Under the pieces are notes generated by a model. The model did no database searches and had not been told where the DNA came from. It was given only the letters and a program-made list of their open reading frames with translations. This document shows positions 50,845 through 62,569 of a stretch of 64,000 nt of DNA, piece after piece. The stretch comes from Jacaranda mimosifolia (lineage: Eukaryota; Streptophyta; Magnoliopsida; Lamiales; Bignoniaceae). Each line of letters begins with the position of its first letter. Position 1 is the first letter of the stretch. The stretch covers positions 22,177,001 to 22,241,000 of the forward strand of contig CM032128.1 in NCBI GenBank assembly GCA_018894105.1, in the 5' to 3' direction. The position numbers and the translations under genes are program-made.

Positions 50845-52932
50845 ATGCAAGTATAGTTATGATATACTCACAAATGAACTAACTTAGATCAAGTCCAACG
50901 ACCTCATTCCTTAATGATCCTCCGTCAACCTAAGTATTCAAATCAAGTCATAGCCCCATTTTTAGCCAAACAACTTTGACGAGTTGGAGGGCAACAAAAA
51001 TAGGACCGATAACCAAAAGGGTAAATTGCGAACACCCCAATGTGTAGGGTCATATGCACTTTGCCCCTTAACCGTTGCAAATGTACAGTACGATTACTCA
51101 ACCTTTGGTAAATGTGCTTGAATACCCCCTTGCTCAATTTTTCGGTAGAATATTCCACTAGAGATGTTGAAATACATTGAGTATGTTGCACTTTACCTCC
51201 TCAACTTTAACAAAATATGCATTTAACAATCCAACCATTGTAAAATATCACACTTATATCATTGAATTTTTATTTTTGTAGAATAAAGTGAAATATTTTA
51301 TAAAAATATTATCACACACTAATCACTTGTCAATATATGGGCAATTAAATCAGTTTGAGCTATCATATAATTTTAAATTAATTTTATATTATATTTTACT
51401 TGATTTATATGCATGAGATGATTAAAACTAATTTTATAATTGTATCCTAATTGATTTTTATATCAATGTAATATCATGCATATTTGTTAGCCAATGATAT
51501 TTAAATATTTTTAATTTAAATAGAGTAATAAATGAAAGAGATAATATTGATACTAAGATATGCATTATTTGCCATCAATATTCGTTCGACTAGCGTCACC
51601 TATCTCATTCTTATTCAAATTAAAACCCTAAACCACTTACACTCTTAATTAAATAAATAAACACAAATTTATAAGTATACCATAACGATCATTTGGTAAT
51701 AGAACCCTAAAATTAATTTTTAATTATCTTAGACACATCAATTTAGAAAATTTTTAACCATTAAATTGGTTTATACATTTCAAATAACTCATATTGATTG
51801 AGTTGGTGATATATTAATAATTAAGTAATATATGGTAATAATTTTTGGCAAAATATTTTACTTTATTCCACCAAAATAAGAATTTAATGCTAAGGGTAAC
51901 ATTTTAAAGTACTTTAGGTGGCTAAATGTAAATTTTTTAAAGCATCAGCGTGCAAAGTGCAACAACTTTAAAATATATCAACGAAAAATTGAAACATAGG
52001 GTATTTAAGCACATTTAGCAAATGTTGGGTAATCATTTCGCACACTTGCAACAGTTGGGAGGCAAAGTGCAAATGACCCTATGCGTTAGAGGTTTGTCTA
52101 CTATTTACCTTAACTAAAAACCAAAGGTTTATCTCTCACCGAAATCCTATGCACAACACATGCAAAATTGACCTTAGTTTTCATTGCCTGAAAGCATTTA
52201 TTAGACATTTATTGCCATAATCACATTTAATAGTATCCTGAAAATTACACACACATGGAGTAAAAATAGTTGTAATATGATATTCATGATTAACACATTG
52301 TTCATGATGCCCCTACAAATATCAATGAAGAAAAACACATGAAAGTTTTTCTTTTTGCTAGAAAAATCAAGTGTAAATGATTTTAAGCGAAACATCGCAT
52401 GGTCATATCTTTAGACTCATAGCAAATTTCATTATTGTACTGCCCATGTCCCCCTGATTTTCAATTCTAAAAGCTTAAATTGAAAAACCCCAAGCCCTCA
52501 TTTCATCATCAAATCAAGAGGGAGTGCTATTAGCTTTCTAAAACTCTTTTGTTTTCTCTTATTTCTTCTATGTAAATTTCGATCTTCTCTAAACTTTTCT
52601 CAATCTTAAGTAAACTCTTCACCTACTCAAGTGTAATCTCTATACCGTATAAATTTCAAATATGAATGCTTTTACATGATATGATAAGAATGTCATATCT
52701 CCAACCTTCGAGGAAGTACTACTATCTTACTGAAACTCTTCCACAACATATCTCCACTCATGTGCAAAATTTGTACCTTCTCTAGGCTTTCTCATTATGG
52801 AGTAAAAACTTGAGCAACTTTAGTGCAATCTCGCCACCATTTAAGTTGGAAATTTAATTCTTTTGACATGATGTGGCAAGCATTCTAGATCTTTTATCCT
52901 ATATCTCCAAGAGCCCATCGATGTAATCAAAA
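50845..52932 (-). pseudogene. SUVH2/9-like pseudogene, array unit 5 (split by a Mutator-like element)
   Basis: Minus-strand remnants lie on both sides of the element at 51019-52110. Near 52430-52470 it reads ENQGDMGSTIMKFAM, a SUVH2/9-like stretch after the SRA domain. The SRA core landmark (GDVIVYT region) is deleted here: sequence jumps from the second sub-repeat to the HGQVQ region at about 52910. Sub-repeat copies lie at 52515 and 52710. Confidence 0.68.
51019..52110. mobile_element. Non-autonomous Mutator-like element (1092 bp) inside array unit 5
   Basis: Terminal inverted repeats of about 115 bp begin GGGTAAATTGCGAACA and end CTATTTACCT. They share AGGGTCAT.TGCACTTTGCC and AATGTGCTT.AATACCC blocks. 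The flanking 9-bp duplications are taaccaaaa (51010-51018) and taactaaaa (52111-52119), one mismatch. Removing the element restores continuity with other array units (..CGATAACCAAAAACCAAAGG..). There is no transposase. Its ends resemble those of the element at 18773-20492. Confidence 0.82.
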
Positions 52933-54330
52933 AATAAGAAAATATGCTACATTATATTCTAGGAAAGAGTTTGCTTTCTAGTAATTTAACTTATAAATTT
53001 TTGTAAGATTTTAGTTTATATTTGTACCTCAGTTTGCACATAATGTATGTGCATTTTCTTTAGTGACCACAATGTGCCCTTTTCTACAATTTTCAATGTA
53101 TAGAATGTCCTTTCACATTTTTTTTTTTGTTTCACATTATTTCCTTCAATCTATTAAACTGCTTCAGTAATAATTTATTAATAACAGCTAAAATTGATTT
53201 TCCATATATGCACAATTGATCAACCTTCCAATAGTGCTATACCATCAATCTCACACCTCTTAGTGGTGGTGTTCAAGGACATTGAGTAATTCTTAGTCTA
53301 AACTAATATTATCCCTCTCAAAGTCAAACTACGATCTCAACATAATTGAAACATAGGAAAGCATTAATCACCAAAAAACTCAATAAATAAACACAATATT
53401 ATTTGCAAACTTTTCAAGAAATAAACAAATTGTTAAAACATCTATTACATCGTCTTCTAGAGAATGGGGAAAGGCTTAACATACTTACCAAAAAAAAATA
53501 AAAAATGCAACTAGTTTCCATCTTTACTAAAAGATAATCACGAAAAATAAGAAAAACCCATAAGGAAAGGGAGCACCCAAGGCTAATTTCTCAATTTGAA
53601 ACTTCACTATGTGAATCAGTTTTGTTGACTTCTCTCTCTCTCTCTAACTAGAATTCTTCTTTATCTTTATTTTCTTAATTATTTTCTCTCTCTAGAAAGT
53701 TTCTTCCTTATCGATGATCTAAGATTTATAATCTATGAGTAGATCTAGCATAAACTTGAATTTCGCTCCTAAGCATGGCAACCCCCAAGGATCAATATTA
53801 TGATGGTGATTACCCCATGTTCAAATAATAGAAGTTACATGTTGTGCACTAGAGTTGTGGCTTTGCAATCTTCTGGCAGTAGTGCCTAACAATTTACACT
53901 AATTGCAAGCAATGGTTCTTCTACACCACACAATTGAATATTCTATTATTTTTTTGCTCCTTCTCATTTTAAATCTCTAGTGCTCGTCATTGTTGCCTTG
54001 GATATTACCAAAAAATGCTAAATAAAGCTAAAGCACAAATTACAAAGCTAGAATGACTAAAGTACATTATTTTTAGACAATCATAAAATACCAAAAAAAG
54101 CAAACTTTTACTTTAAGCTAAACAATGGCTATATATTAGGCTTCACTAGAAATATAACAATCCTATGAAAATACACCTATCACATATAATAAATTAAGGA
54201 AGCAACTTAGATGGAGTCCAATGGCCACTATCCTAAGTGAATCTCTGTCAACTTAAATACTTAAAATTGATTTTCAACCCTATTTTGTCCCACACAATTC
54301 CAATAAGTTGGAGGATAATGATGACAATGG

Positions 54331-56550
54331 TGTTGGAATAGTGCTCCGCAGCCAATGAGATTAGCATGTAAATTATTTCACTTGTAAGACAATCTCGATT
54401 GAATGATATTCATTATAAATGACCATTTTCATCTTATGCTTATATTACTCACTAGCATTTGGTCGAAGCCCTTAGATCACACAAGACTATGAGACTTGGT
54501 CATGCACTTAGTGGTGTTCATGGAATAAGTCTTACATGGTTGTGATCTTAAATATCCTAAGTCATAAAATCTTATGAGATAGGACATCTAAAATCCGAAT
54601 AGACTTGCACTAGTGATGCATAATCCAAGGGTTGGATGATGCTTCGTTCCATGAGAAAGCTATGTATGACATAGATGCATGTTAGTGCATGTTTGTTAGA
54701 GAACAAAGCACTGGTGGCCCACCCAGAGAATTCACTAGGTAGTCATTGTGGTATGTCGATAGTGGCAAGTTCTCTAGCTTATGCTAGTGTATATAATTAA
54801 CCCTTTGACATGAGGATCCATTGTAGCCTTGTGTTTAGATCCTCACACTTTGACTTTTCCTTGGCCACTTAGTGGGCCGTTCGGGTTGAGATTGGTTATG
54901 AGCTACATAGACATGGAGGTTTATGAGATCCAAGATGGGATCCGATTCCTCGTCTTTGTGAAGGGCGAGTGCATCTCCTATGTGTTTTATAATGATTGAT
55001 TCCAAGGAGTCCTTGCGCAAGACTGTATGACAATTTGAAAAAAGAGTTTTTCAAAGATGAAGTCATAAACCAGAATAAAAAATTGAGGATAGAAACATAG
55101 TATCGAGGCTATTAAGGAGTTGACAAATATCTTTCCATAGGTCTCTTTCATGGAGATAGGAGATGGAATGATTGTATTTGCGTGGTACGCATAGAGCTAT
55201 AATAGTTCACCAAAAGCATTTATTCGACCAATTCTTGGACTTCATGGGCTTGAAATTGGACGTCGACCATGGAGATTGGTTACTCTTCAATTAATAGAGA
55301 TTAATTGAATTGAGTTAATTAGCTTAAAGGAGTTTAAACTAATATGAATATTTGATATTCTAAAGTCACAAAAGTTGTGAGCCCATGTCCAATGAATGGT
55401 AGATCCTAATGGGTCACACACAAAAGCCAATTGAAATCCTACTAGATGAAGGGAATTTTCTAAGTGTTAGAGAAATTCCAAGTTGATTGAAAATGAGAGG
55501 AAATTGGTTGATGCAATTTTTAGTCATTTTGGCTTGATCAATTTAATTGTTAAATTGATCTAAATAGAGTTAAATTAGACCAATTAAACTAAAGGTTAAT
55601 TTAATTGGTGCCACATGACTCTCAATTGGACAAGTTAACTTAAAGAGTTAAGTTAATTATTACTAGCTTAAAGAGTTAAGTTAGTTGACTTAAAGGTCAA
55701 GTCAAAGTTTAATTAAATTAAATTGTTTAATTTAATTAAAGCGAAGAGTTTATTTTGGAGGAAAAATTCAAATGAAGAGTTCATTGGGTGTGGCATTAGA
55801 ATTTATTTGGATGACATTTCATTAGACTAAATGAAGATTCCAAATTAAATTCAAATGTACACAAAATGCACATGCCACTTGCATGCAAGTTGGTGCCACC
55901 TTGGCATCACACCATTCTCCCTCTATATATAGATATAAAAGAGGGCGGCCAACACACATGAAAAGCAAGCATTTAGATCTAATTGTTAGATTCCTCATTT
56001 TCCCTCCAATTTTTGTGATTCTCTCATGTGTTGAGGCTTCACATTTTTCTTCACCTCAGCCTCTCTTGATTTTTGGCCTTCATCATCCTCATTTCTTATT
56101 TGATCTTCCAAATGATCTAGGAGAAATTGGATTGTCCATTGGTGTGTGGATCATATCATTAGAGGCAATACATTTGGATTGATAAGCTTTTGGAGATCCT
56201 CTGCTTGGGTAGTAACTTTGAAGCATCATTGGAGGTCTTTCCGAGTTTTTTGAGCTAAAGTTTTTACTGGAGATACTTCAAGGCATTGGTATTCTTGTGG
56301 TTCAAGTTTCACTCAATTCCGAGGTGATTTGGCTGGGCAAAGGTTGCTCATACTCTACTGCGCCAGGAGGAGACTTTGTTGGAGAGATCTAGCTTGTCTT
56401 CTTCATTTCAGTTGGAATTTGCTTTTGAGGTAATTTTATGACCTTAATCTAGTTTAACAACATGAACTAGATCCTTTTGGAGGTGCAAATCAATTTAGAT
56501 TTTAGTTTTTAAGTGCTATTAATTGGATCTTTGGCTTACATCGTCTTTCA
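54331..56550 (+). mobile_element. Long LTR, member 3 (2220 bp), plus strand
   Basis: It starts TGTTGGAATAGTGCTCCGCA and ends TACATCGTCTTTCA, immediately before a primer-binding site, so it is the 5' LTR of an element. It aligns with members 1 and 2 (opposite strand). A TATA-like CTCTATATATAGATATAAAA lies at about 55919-55940, followed by GAGGGCGGCCAACAC, giving a plausible promoter within the LTR. No matching 3' LTR is present in the window. Confidence 0.78.
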
Positions 56551-56552
56551 AG

Positions 56553-56564
56553 TGGTATTGGAGC
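56553..56564 (+). other. Primer-binding site (initiator-Met tRNA type)
   Basis: TGGTATTGGAGC matches the plant initiator-methionine primer-binding site TGGTATCAGAGC at 10 of 12 positions. It lies 2 bases after the LTR end, the usual arrangement. Confidence 0.75.
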
Positions 56565-58535
56565 TTAAATTCATGCTTCTAAGTTGGATTTTCATTGATT
56601 GATTCATGTGATGGATTGATTTAGATCTCCAAATACTTGATCCAATTTATGGATTGGAGTGTTTGGATGATGATGCTTGTGGCTCCTTTGTTGATGAATA
56701 TATGTTATGCTAATATATGTTTTATTTGTTAATTCATATGTTAGTGTAACTTGATTCATGATTAGCTAATGTTAAATTTTGATTTAGCATTGGATGATGT
56801 TATATGTTGATATAGCATGTTAAATTTGTCCTTAATGTGTTTTGGTCATTTTTGGATCAAGTTGGATTGGATTTAATTGGAGATTGTGGAAGAATGTGAT
56901 TCTCACTTAAAACTTGATTTTTGAAAAATGTTTGAGCACTTGAAATTTCATTTTAAAAGGTGTTTTAGATCTGAAATTTCATCTATATTATGTGATTTAA
57001 TGTTTAGGAGGTGTCCTAAATTTTTTGGTGCACAAAAGTCGAGCAAAATAACACATGACTCGGTCCACAATTGAAAACAGGGGGCTATTGTGCTACTGTC
57101 GGACGCCCAGCGTGGGTAGCAGTGCCTAGTTTGAGTATTGGATGAGTTTGGTTGTGTTTTTTTTGCTCCTTTAGTGACCAAAAGTGTTTTTATTTCACAC
57201 ATAATAGATTCACAAGTGTTGTGCAAGTTCTCAAAATTATGTTTGACATTTTTGAATGTTTTTTAAATCTTGTTAAAGTTGATCTCCAATTATGTGAAAA
57301 AATGAGATGCCTAAAAGTTATGCTTATTTTTGCTTGACCAATTAATTGTTTATGAGATAAGCATTTAATTGTTGGAATTGAATGTCAATTCTTGATTTAT
57401 TGTTCATTTAATTGTTGAATGGATGATGAATGAATGGGGATGGATGATCATGAGCTTTTAATATTAATTTTATTTATTTCAAGTTGTTGAAAATGATTGT
57501 ATTAAATTAGGGCTTACATGCCTCTTAATTTCTATCTTGTAAATGTTATGAAAGTAGAATCACTAGGAGTGAGGATTTCTTTTCATTTAAATGTTACAAG
57601 GAGCAAAGAAGACCATTGGAGCATGAAGACACATGAATATAGGGATATACTTGTGTAATAGTTAGATTTAATCAACCTACTTAAAATCAACTAAGTGGTA
57701 CACCTATGGCTCTAAGTGCACCATTTGGTTAAGGCTCAGGGTTATCCCACCCTCGGAGCATGCTAGGCAGATTTACTTATTTATGCTTTCCATATCCTAT
57801 TGATGTATGTGATGCATGGATTAAGATATAGAAAACCTAAATAAGAAGATAAAATTCACGAGATCTTGGCAAGCAAGTTAAAACACTCCACTTAGAATGT
57901 CTAACCGCTTTCAAAATATTAAGTTAAGATGGATATAAATTAAAAGGAGTTCTAACTAATCCATGCCTTCTACCAATAGTATATGGCATGAAGACACTAC
58001 CATCTTTGTGTGATGGCACTCAGTCATGTAGGTCACACTTAGGTGGAAAGTTGTGGCCATATACTTAGCATACAATGCACCTTTGATTTGAGGCTTCCCA
58101 TGTATTGGCACTCGATCACGGGGGGTGTCATGGTGCAGTTCGAATCAAAGTTTGATTGGTAGGTTCGATTTAACACCTAGTAATGTAGAGGTTGTCCGAT
58201 CACAGGGATCTATATGAAGAGTGAGACAAAATATATCAAGAGTTGCATATGATGCAATTAGCAAATGTTGCTTACCTTTGGATTGTTTGCGGATGGCACT
58301 CGGTCATGGGGGTCCACTTACAAGTCCCTAGGGTCTTGGTTCTCATTAGGAAATATGATTTCTCGAGTTTTTCTAGGGGGTGAAGGATTTGATAAAATAG
58401 TAGGAGAAAGACATGCTTGAAAGACCATAAACATGTTTTCAAATATCAATATTCAATCACATGCTTGTATTCTTTTTTAGCTTTTTGTAGATTTTTGAAA
58501 TCTTCAAACTCGAAATGGCTAAGAACCCACTCATA
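56565..58535 (+). mobile_element. Non-coding leader/internal remnant of LTR element 3
   Basis: This internal sequence downstream of the primer-binding site has no gag or pol reading frame. It has a less AT-rich stretch near 57090-57130 (CGGACGCCCAGCGTGGGTAG). The phrase TGGCACTCGGTCATGGGGGT recurs with changes near 58012, 58108 and 58294. It ends where array unit 6 resumes (about 58535), with no second LTR. The element is therefore truncated, or was a non-coding (large-derivative) type. Confidence 0.6.
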
Positions 58536-60114
58536 ATATTTCCAAGAGCTTTTGTTGTTAATCATTGGATAAGTAGGAAAAGGAAAACTGTTATATGAAG
58601 TCTATAGTTTATGGTCCTTTCTAATGCCAAATTCCCACATTTTAGCGATTAGCGCACGATGAGATTATTATGCTTGTCTTGCTCACCATGCCTTGTACAG
58701 ACTCTCATGTTATGTCCATCCACGTTATCTTATGACCTTTAGAAACATTAATATTGGTTGTAATTGGCACCCGGCCAATAGAGCTCTAGCTAGATGGAGC
58801 ATAATTAATTAAGGCATGCTCTTGGCCATGCAACCAAAAGAAGAAAATGTGCTTTATTATATTCAAGGAAAAAGTTTGTTTCATTATAATTTAACTTATA
58901 AATTTTCGTAAGATTTTAGTTTATATTTTTGGTTTAAAAAACTTATCACTAATTGTGGTTTGAAAATAACTGTATATGTCATTGCACGTGCATTTTTTAG
59001 TTACAACTATGTGCTTCATTCTATAATTTTCAATCAACAAAATGTCCCTTTATATTTTTTTGTTTCACTATATTTCTTTCAATTCATTAAAATACTTCAA
59101 TAATGATTTATTTTTAAATATTGAAGCTATCTAGCAACTATGTCCAATTCAACAATCTTCTAATGGTGCTACACCCTGACACACCTCTTACTGGTGGTGT
59201 TTAATTCCAATTTAAACCATTATTATCCCTCTCAAAGTTAAGCTATGATTAAAATGTCATTCAAATATTTGGCTAATATGCAAGCATTACTCTAGAAAAA
59301 CTAAATCAATAGACAAAACTTTGTGTTCAAAATTCAGAAAATCAACACCACAGTTAAATAGTCTATTACATCATTTTCTAGAGAACAAGGAAAGGCTAAA
59401 AATAGTCATACCAAAAATATTGCAACTAGTTTCCATATCTAGTAAGAGATGATTAAGAGAAATAAGAAAAACCACAAGGAAGGAGAGCATCTGATGCCTA
59501 ATTTCTCAATATGCAACATCTGGATGTGAATTTGTCTTGTCGACTTTTTTCTCTCTCTTTCTTTCTCCAGAGTTCTTCTTTTTTCTTAATTTTCTAATAT
59601 ATTTTCTCACATGTAAAAATTTTCGTCCTCCATAAATGATCTAAAAAGCTCCTTTTATTGTTTAGGAATAGCTCCTACACAAACTTGAGTTTCACTCCAT
59701 AGACTAGCAGCCCTAGTAAGATCTTTCTTACGATGACTACAATGCTGTGCTCCAGTTAATGGAAGTCATATGCTATGTGCTGGTGCTGCGACTTTGCATT
59801 CTTATGGCACTTGAACCTGACATTTTTTAATGGTTTTAAGTGATGGTTTTTTTGCCGCAAGGTATTGAATAGTCTACTTCAACACTATGCAACTTTTTTA
59901 ATCTCTCTAGTTCCAAATATCCAATGCTCATCATTATTGTCTTGATTATTATCTAAAAATGATAAACAAAAAGTAAAGCATAAACTGCAAAGCTAGAGTA
60001 GAGTGACTAAAGAAATTGTTTTGATAATCACAAAAACACCAAAGCACCAAGCTTTTACTTTAAGTGTTAAAGAATAGCTATATTAAGCTCAACTTGAAAT
60101 AGAGCAATTCTATG

Positions 60115-61366
60115 AAAATAGAGTTATCACATACTCACAAAGGAAGGAACCAACTTAGATTAAGTCCAACGACCTTAATCCCTAGGGTCTCCCTCAATGT
60201 AAATACTTCAAATTGATTTTAACCCCATTTTGAGTCATACAATTTTGGTAAGTTGGAGGGCAACGACAATAAGGCCGATACCCAAAAATCAAAGGTTTTC
60301 CTCTCACTAGAATCACGTACATGTCATATACAAACTTGACCCATTTTCAATATAAAATAGCAATTGTCCAGACATCCCCCAACATAATCATATTCACTAG
60401 CGTTCTAACAATCATACATGTATAAAATGAAAATAGTTGCGATATGGTATTTATAATAAAATTGTGTTATTCATGATCCATTTTAGTATTAGTGTAGAAA
60501 ACACTAGAAAATTCTTCTTGCTAGAAAAATCAAGTATAACATAGCCTTTAGGTCAAACATCCCATGGCAACATTGTAAAACTCATAGAGAACTTCATTGT
60601 TATACAGTCCAACTCTTCCTGATTTTCAGTCCTAAAAAGTTTAAACTAAAAAAAATCCTAAACCTTGATTTCCCTTTATCAAACCAAGGGGAAGTGCTAC
60701 TAGCCTGTTGAAACTCTTTCGTTTCTTTTCTCCACTTCTGTGCATAATTTCCATCTTCTGTAGGATGTTTCCCAATCTAATATAAAAAACTGACCTACTC
60801 AAGTGCAATGTTTGTGCCATCTAGCTGTAATTTGAATGATTTCAATATGATAGTCAAGTATATTATATCTTCAACCCTCAAGGAAATGGTCTATCTTGTT
60901 GAAACTCTTCCACATCCTTTCTCCACTCATGTTCATAATTTCCATCTTCTATAAATTTTTCCAATTTGAAGTAAAAACTTGACCAACTCAAGTGTAATCT
61001 TTATATCATATAAGTTGGAAATTTGATGATTTTGACATGATATGGTTACCATGCTATGTATTCGACATTCTATTTCCTAGAGCTTTTGTTCTTAATTTCT
61101 AAATAAGTTGCAAAAAGGGCAACCCTTACCAAACTCTATAATTCATGGTCCTCTCTAATGCTAAATCTCCGCATTCCAATTTTTAGTGCACGACATGCTT
61201 ATTATGCTTGTCCTATTTACCATTCCCTCTATATACTAACATGCCAGTTGCATCCTTGCCATCTTTATAATCTCAAGAAACATTTATTCTTGTTACAATT
61301 AGCTTTGGTTAAAGCTCTGGCTAGACGAAACATAATCAATTAAGGCCTGTGCTTATCCATCGATGG
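60115..61366 (-). pseudogene. SUVH2/9-like pseudogene, array unit 7
   Basis: An uninterrupted unit. Minus-strand remnants are the start of SRA (HGQ region near 61360), the SRA core near 61190-61260, sub-repeats near 60880 and 60680, WFDKGKSRFRIFF near 60640-60685, and pre-SET near 60240-60420. Stops and single-base indels are spread throughout. It keeps the standard domain order of SUVH2/9 up to the beginning of SET. Confidence 0.74.
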
Positions 61367-62569
61367 AAAAATAAGAAAATGTGCTTCATTATATTCTAAG
61401 AAAGAGTTTCCTTTATTATAATTTAACTTATAAGTTCTCAAAAGTTTTTATCACTAATAGTAGCTTGCAAAAATCTATGCACATGCATTGCACATATATT
61501 TTTTTAGTAGCTACAATGTGCTCTTATCTGTAGTCAATCAATCAACATAATTCCTCTTCAATGTTTTGTTCACTTTATTCTCTCTAATTCAATAAGATAC
61601 TTCAATAATAATTTATTTATAAATACTACAACTAATTTTAATAATATGCCCAATTCAGCAGTCTTCTGATAGGGTTACACCCTCAATCTCATACCACTTA
61701 ATGGTAGTGTTCAAGGATGTTGAATAATTATTGGCATCTAGGAAAGCATTAATCTTAGAGAACTCAATCAAAAGATATAAAATTATAGGCAAATTTGATG
61801 AAATCAATACTATAGTTAAAACATCTATAACATCATCTTCTAGAGAACACATAAAGCCTAACATAGTCATACAAACAAAAATGCAACTACTTTCCATTCT
61901 TATTAAGTGATGATCAAGAGGAATAAGAAAGACCCATGAGGAAGGAAAGCACCCGATGTCGAATATCTCAATATGCAACTTTGGGATGTGAAACCACCTT
62001 GTCAGCTTCTTTCTATCTCTTTTGCTTTGCACATTCTTCTTTTTCTTGATTTTTTAAATTATTTTCTCTCTTTGGAAATTCTCATTTTTCTAAATAATTT
62101 GAAAGGGGCTTTCTATTGTCCTAGAGTACCTCTAGCATAAAATTGAATTTTGCTCCTCAGCATGGCGACCCCAAAAGGATTATTATAACGGCTACTACAT
62201 CATCATGCTCGAATTAATGAACGTGACATGTTGTGCCTTAGTGTTGTGGATTTTCAATCTTCTGGTGCTGGTGCCAAACTCTCTATAATGATTATAAGCA
62301 ATAGTTTTTATTGCGTTGTGACAGTGAATGTTTTGCTTCAACACTTTTCCCACATTTTGGCTTCTTGTTCTAAACCTTCTATGCTCATCATTTTTTTCTC
62401 AGTTTATTACCTAAAAATACTAAACAAAACTACAACACAAATTACAAAGCTAGAACGACTAGAAACTATTTTTTCCTGACCATCACAAGAATAATGAAAA
62501 CACTAGGCTTTTACATTAAATTATTATAGAATGGCTATATATTATGCCTTTGTAAATATTATAATTATA

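Larger units (their letters stand above)
54165..58840 (-). pseudogene. SUVH2/9-like pseudogene, array unit 6 (interrupted and partly deleted)
   Basis: The left part (54165-54330) aligns with the SET/pre-SET side of other units. The right part (about 58535-58840) carries the SRA core region (CATGCCTTGT..GTTATCT near 58680-58730) and the HGQVQ region near 58825. Between them lies a long LTR plus leader. About 0.8 kb of the unit, including both sub-repeats, is missing. Confidence 0.65.
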
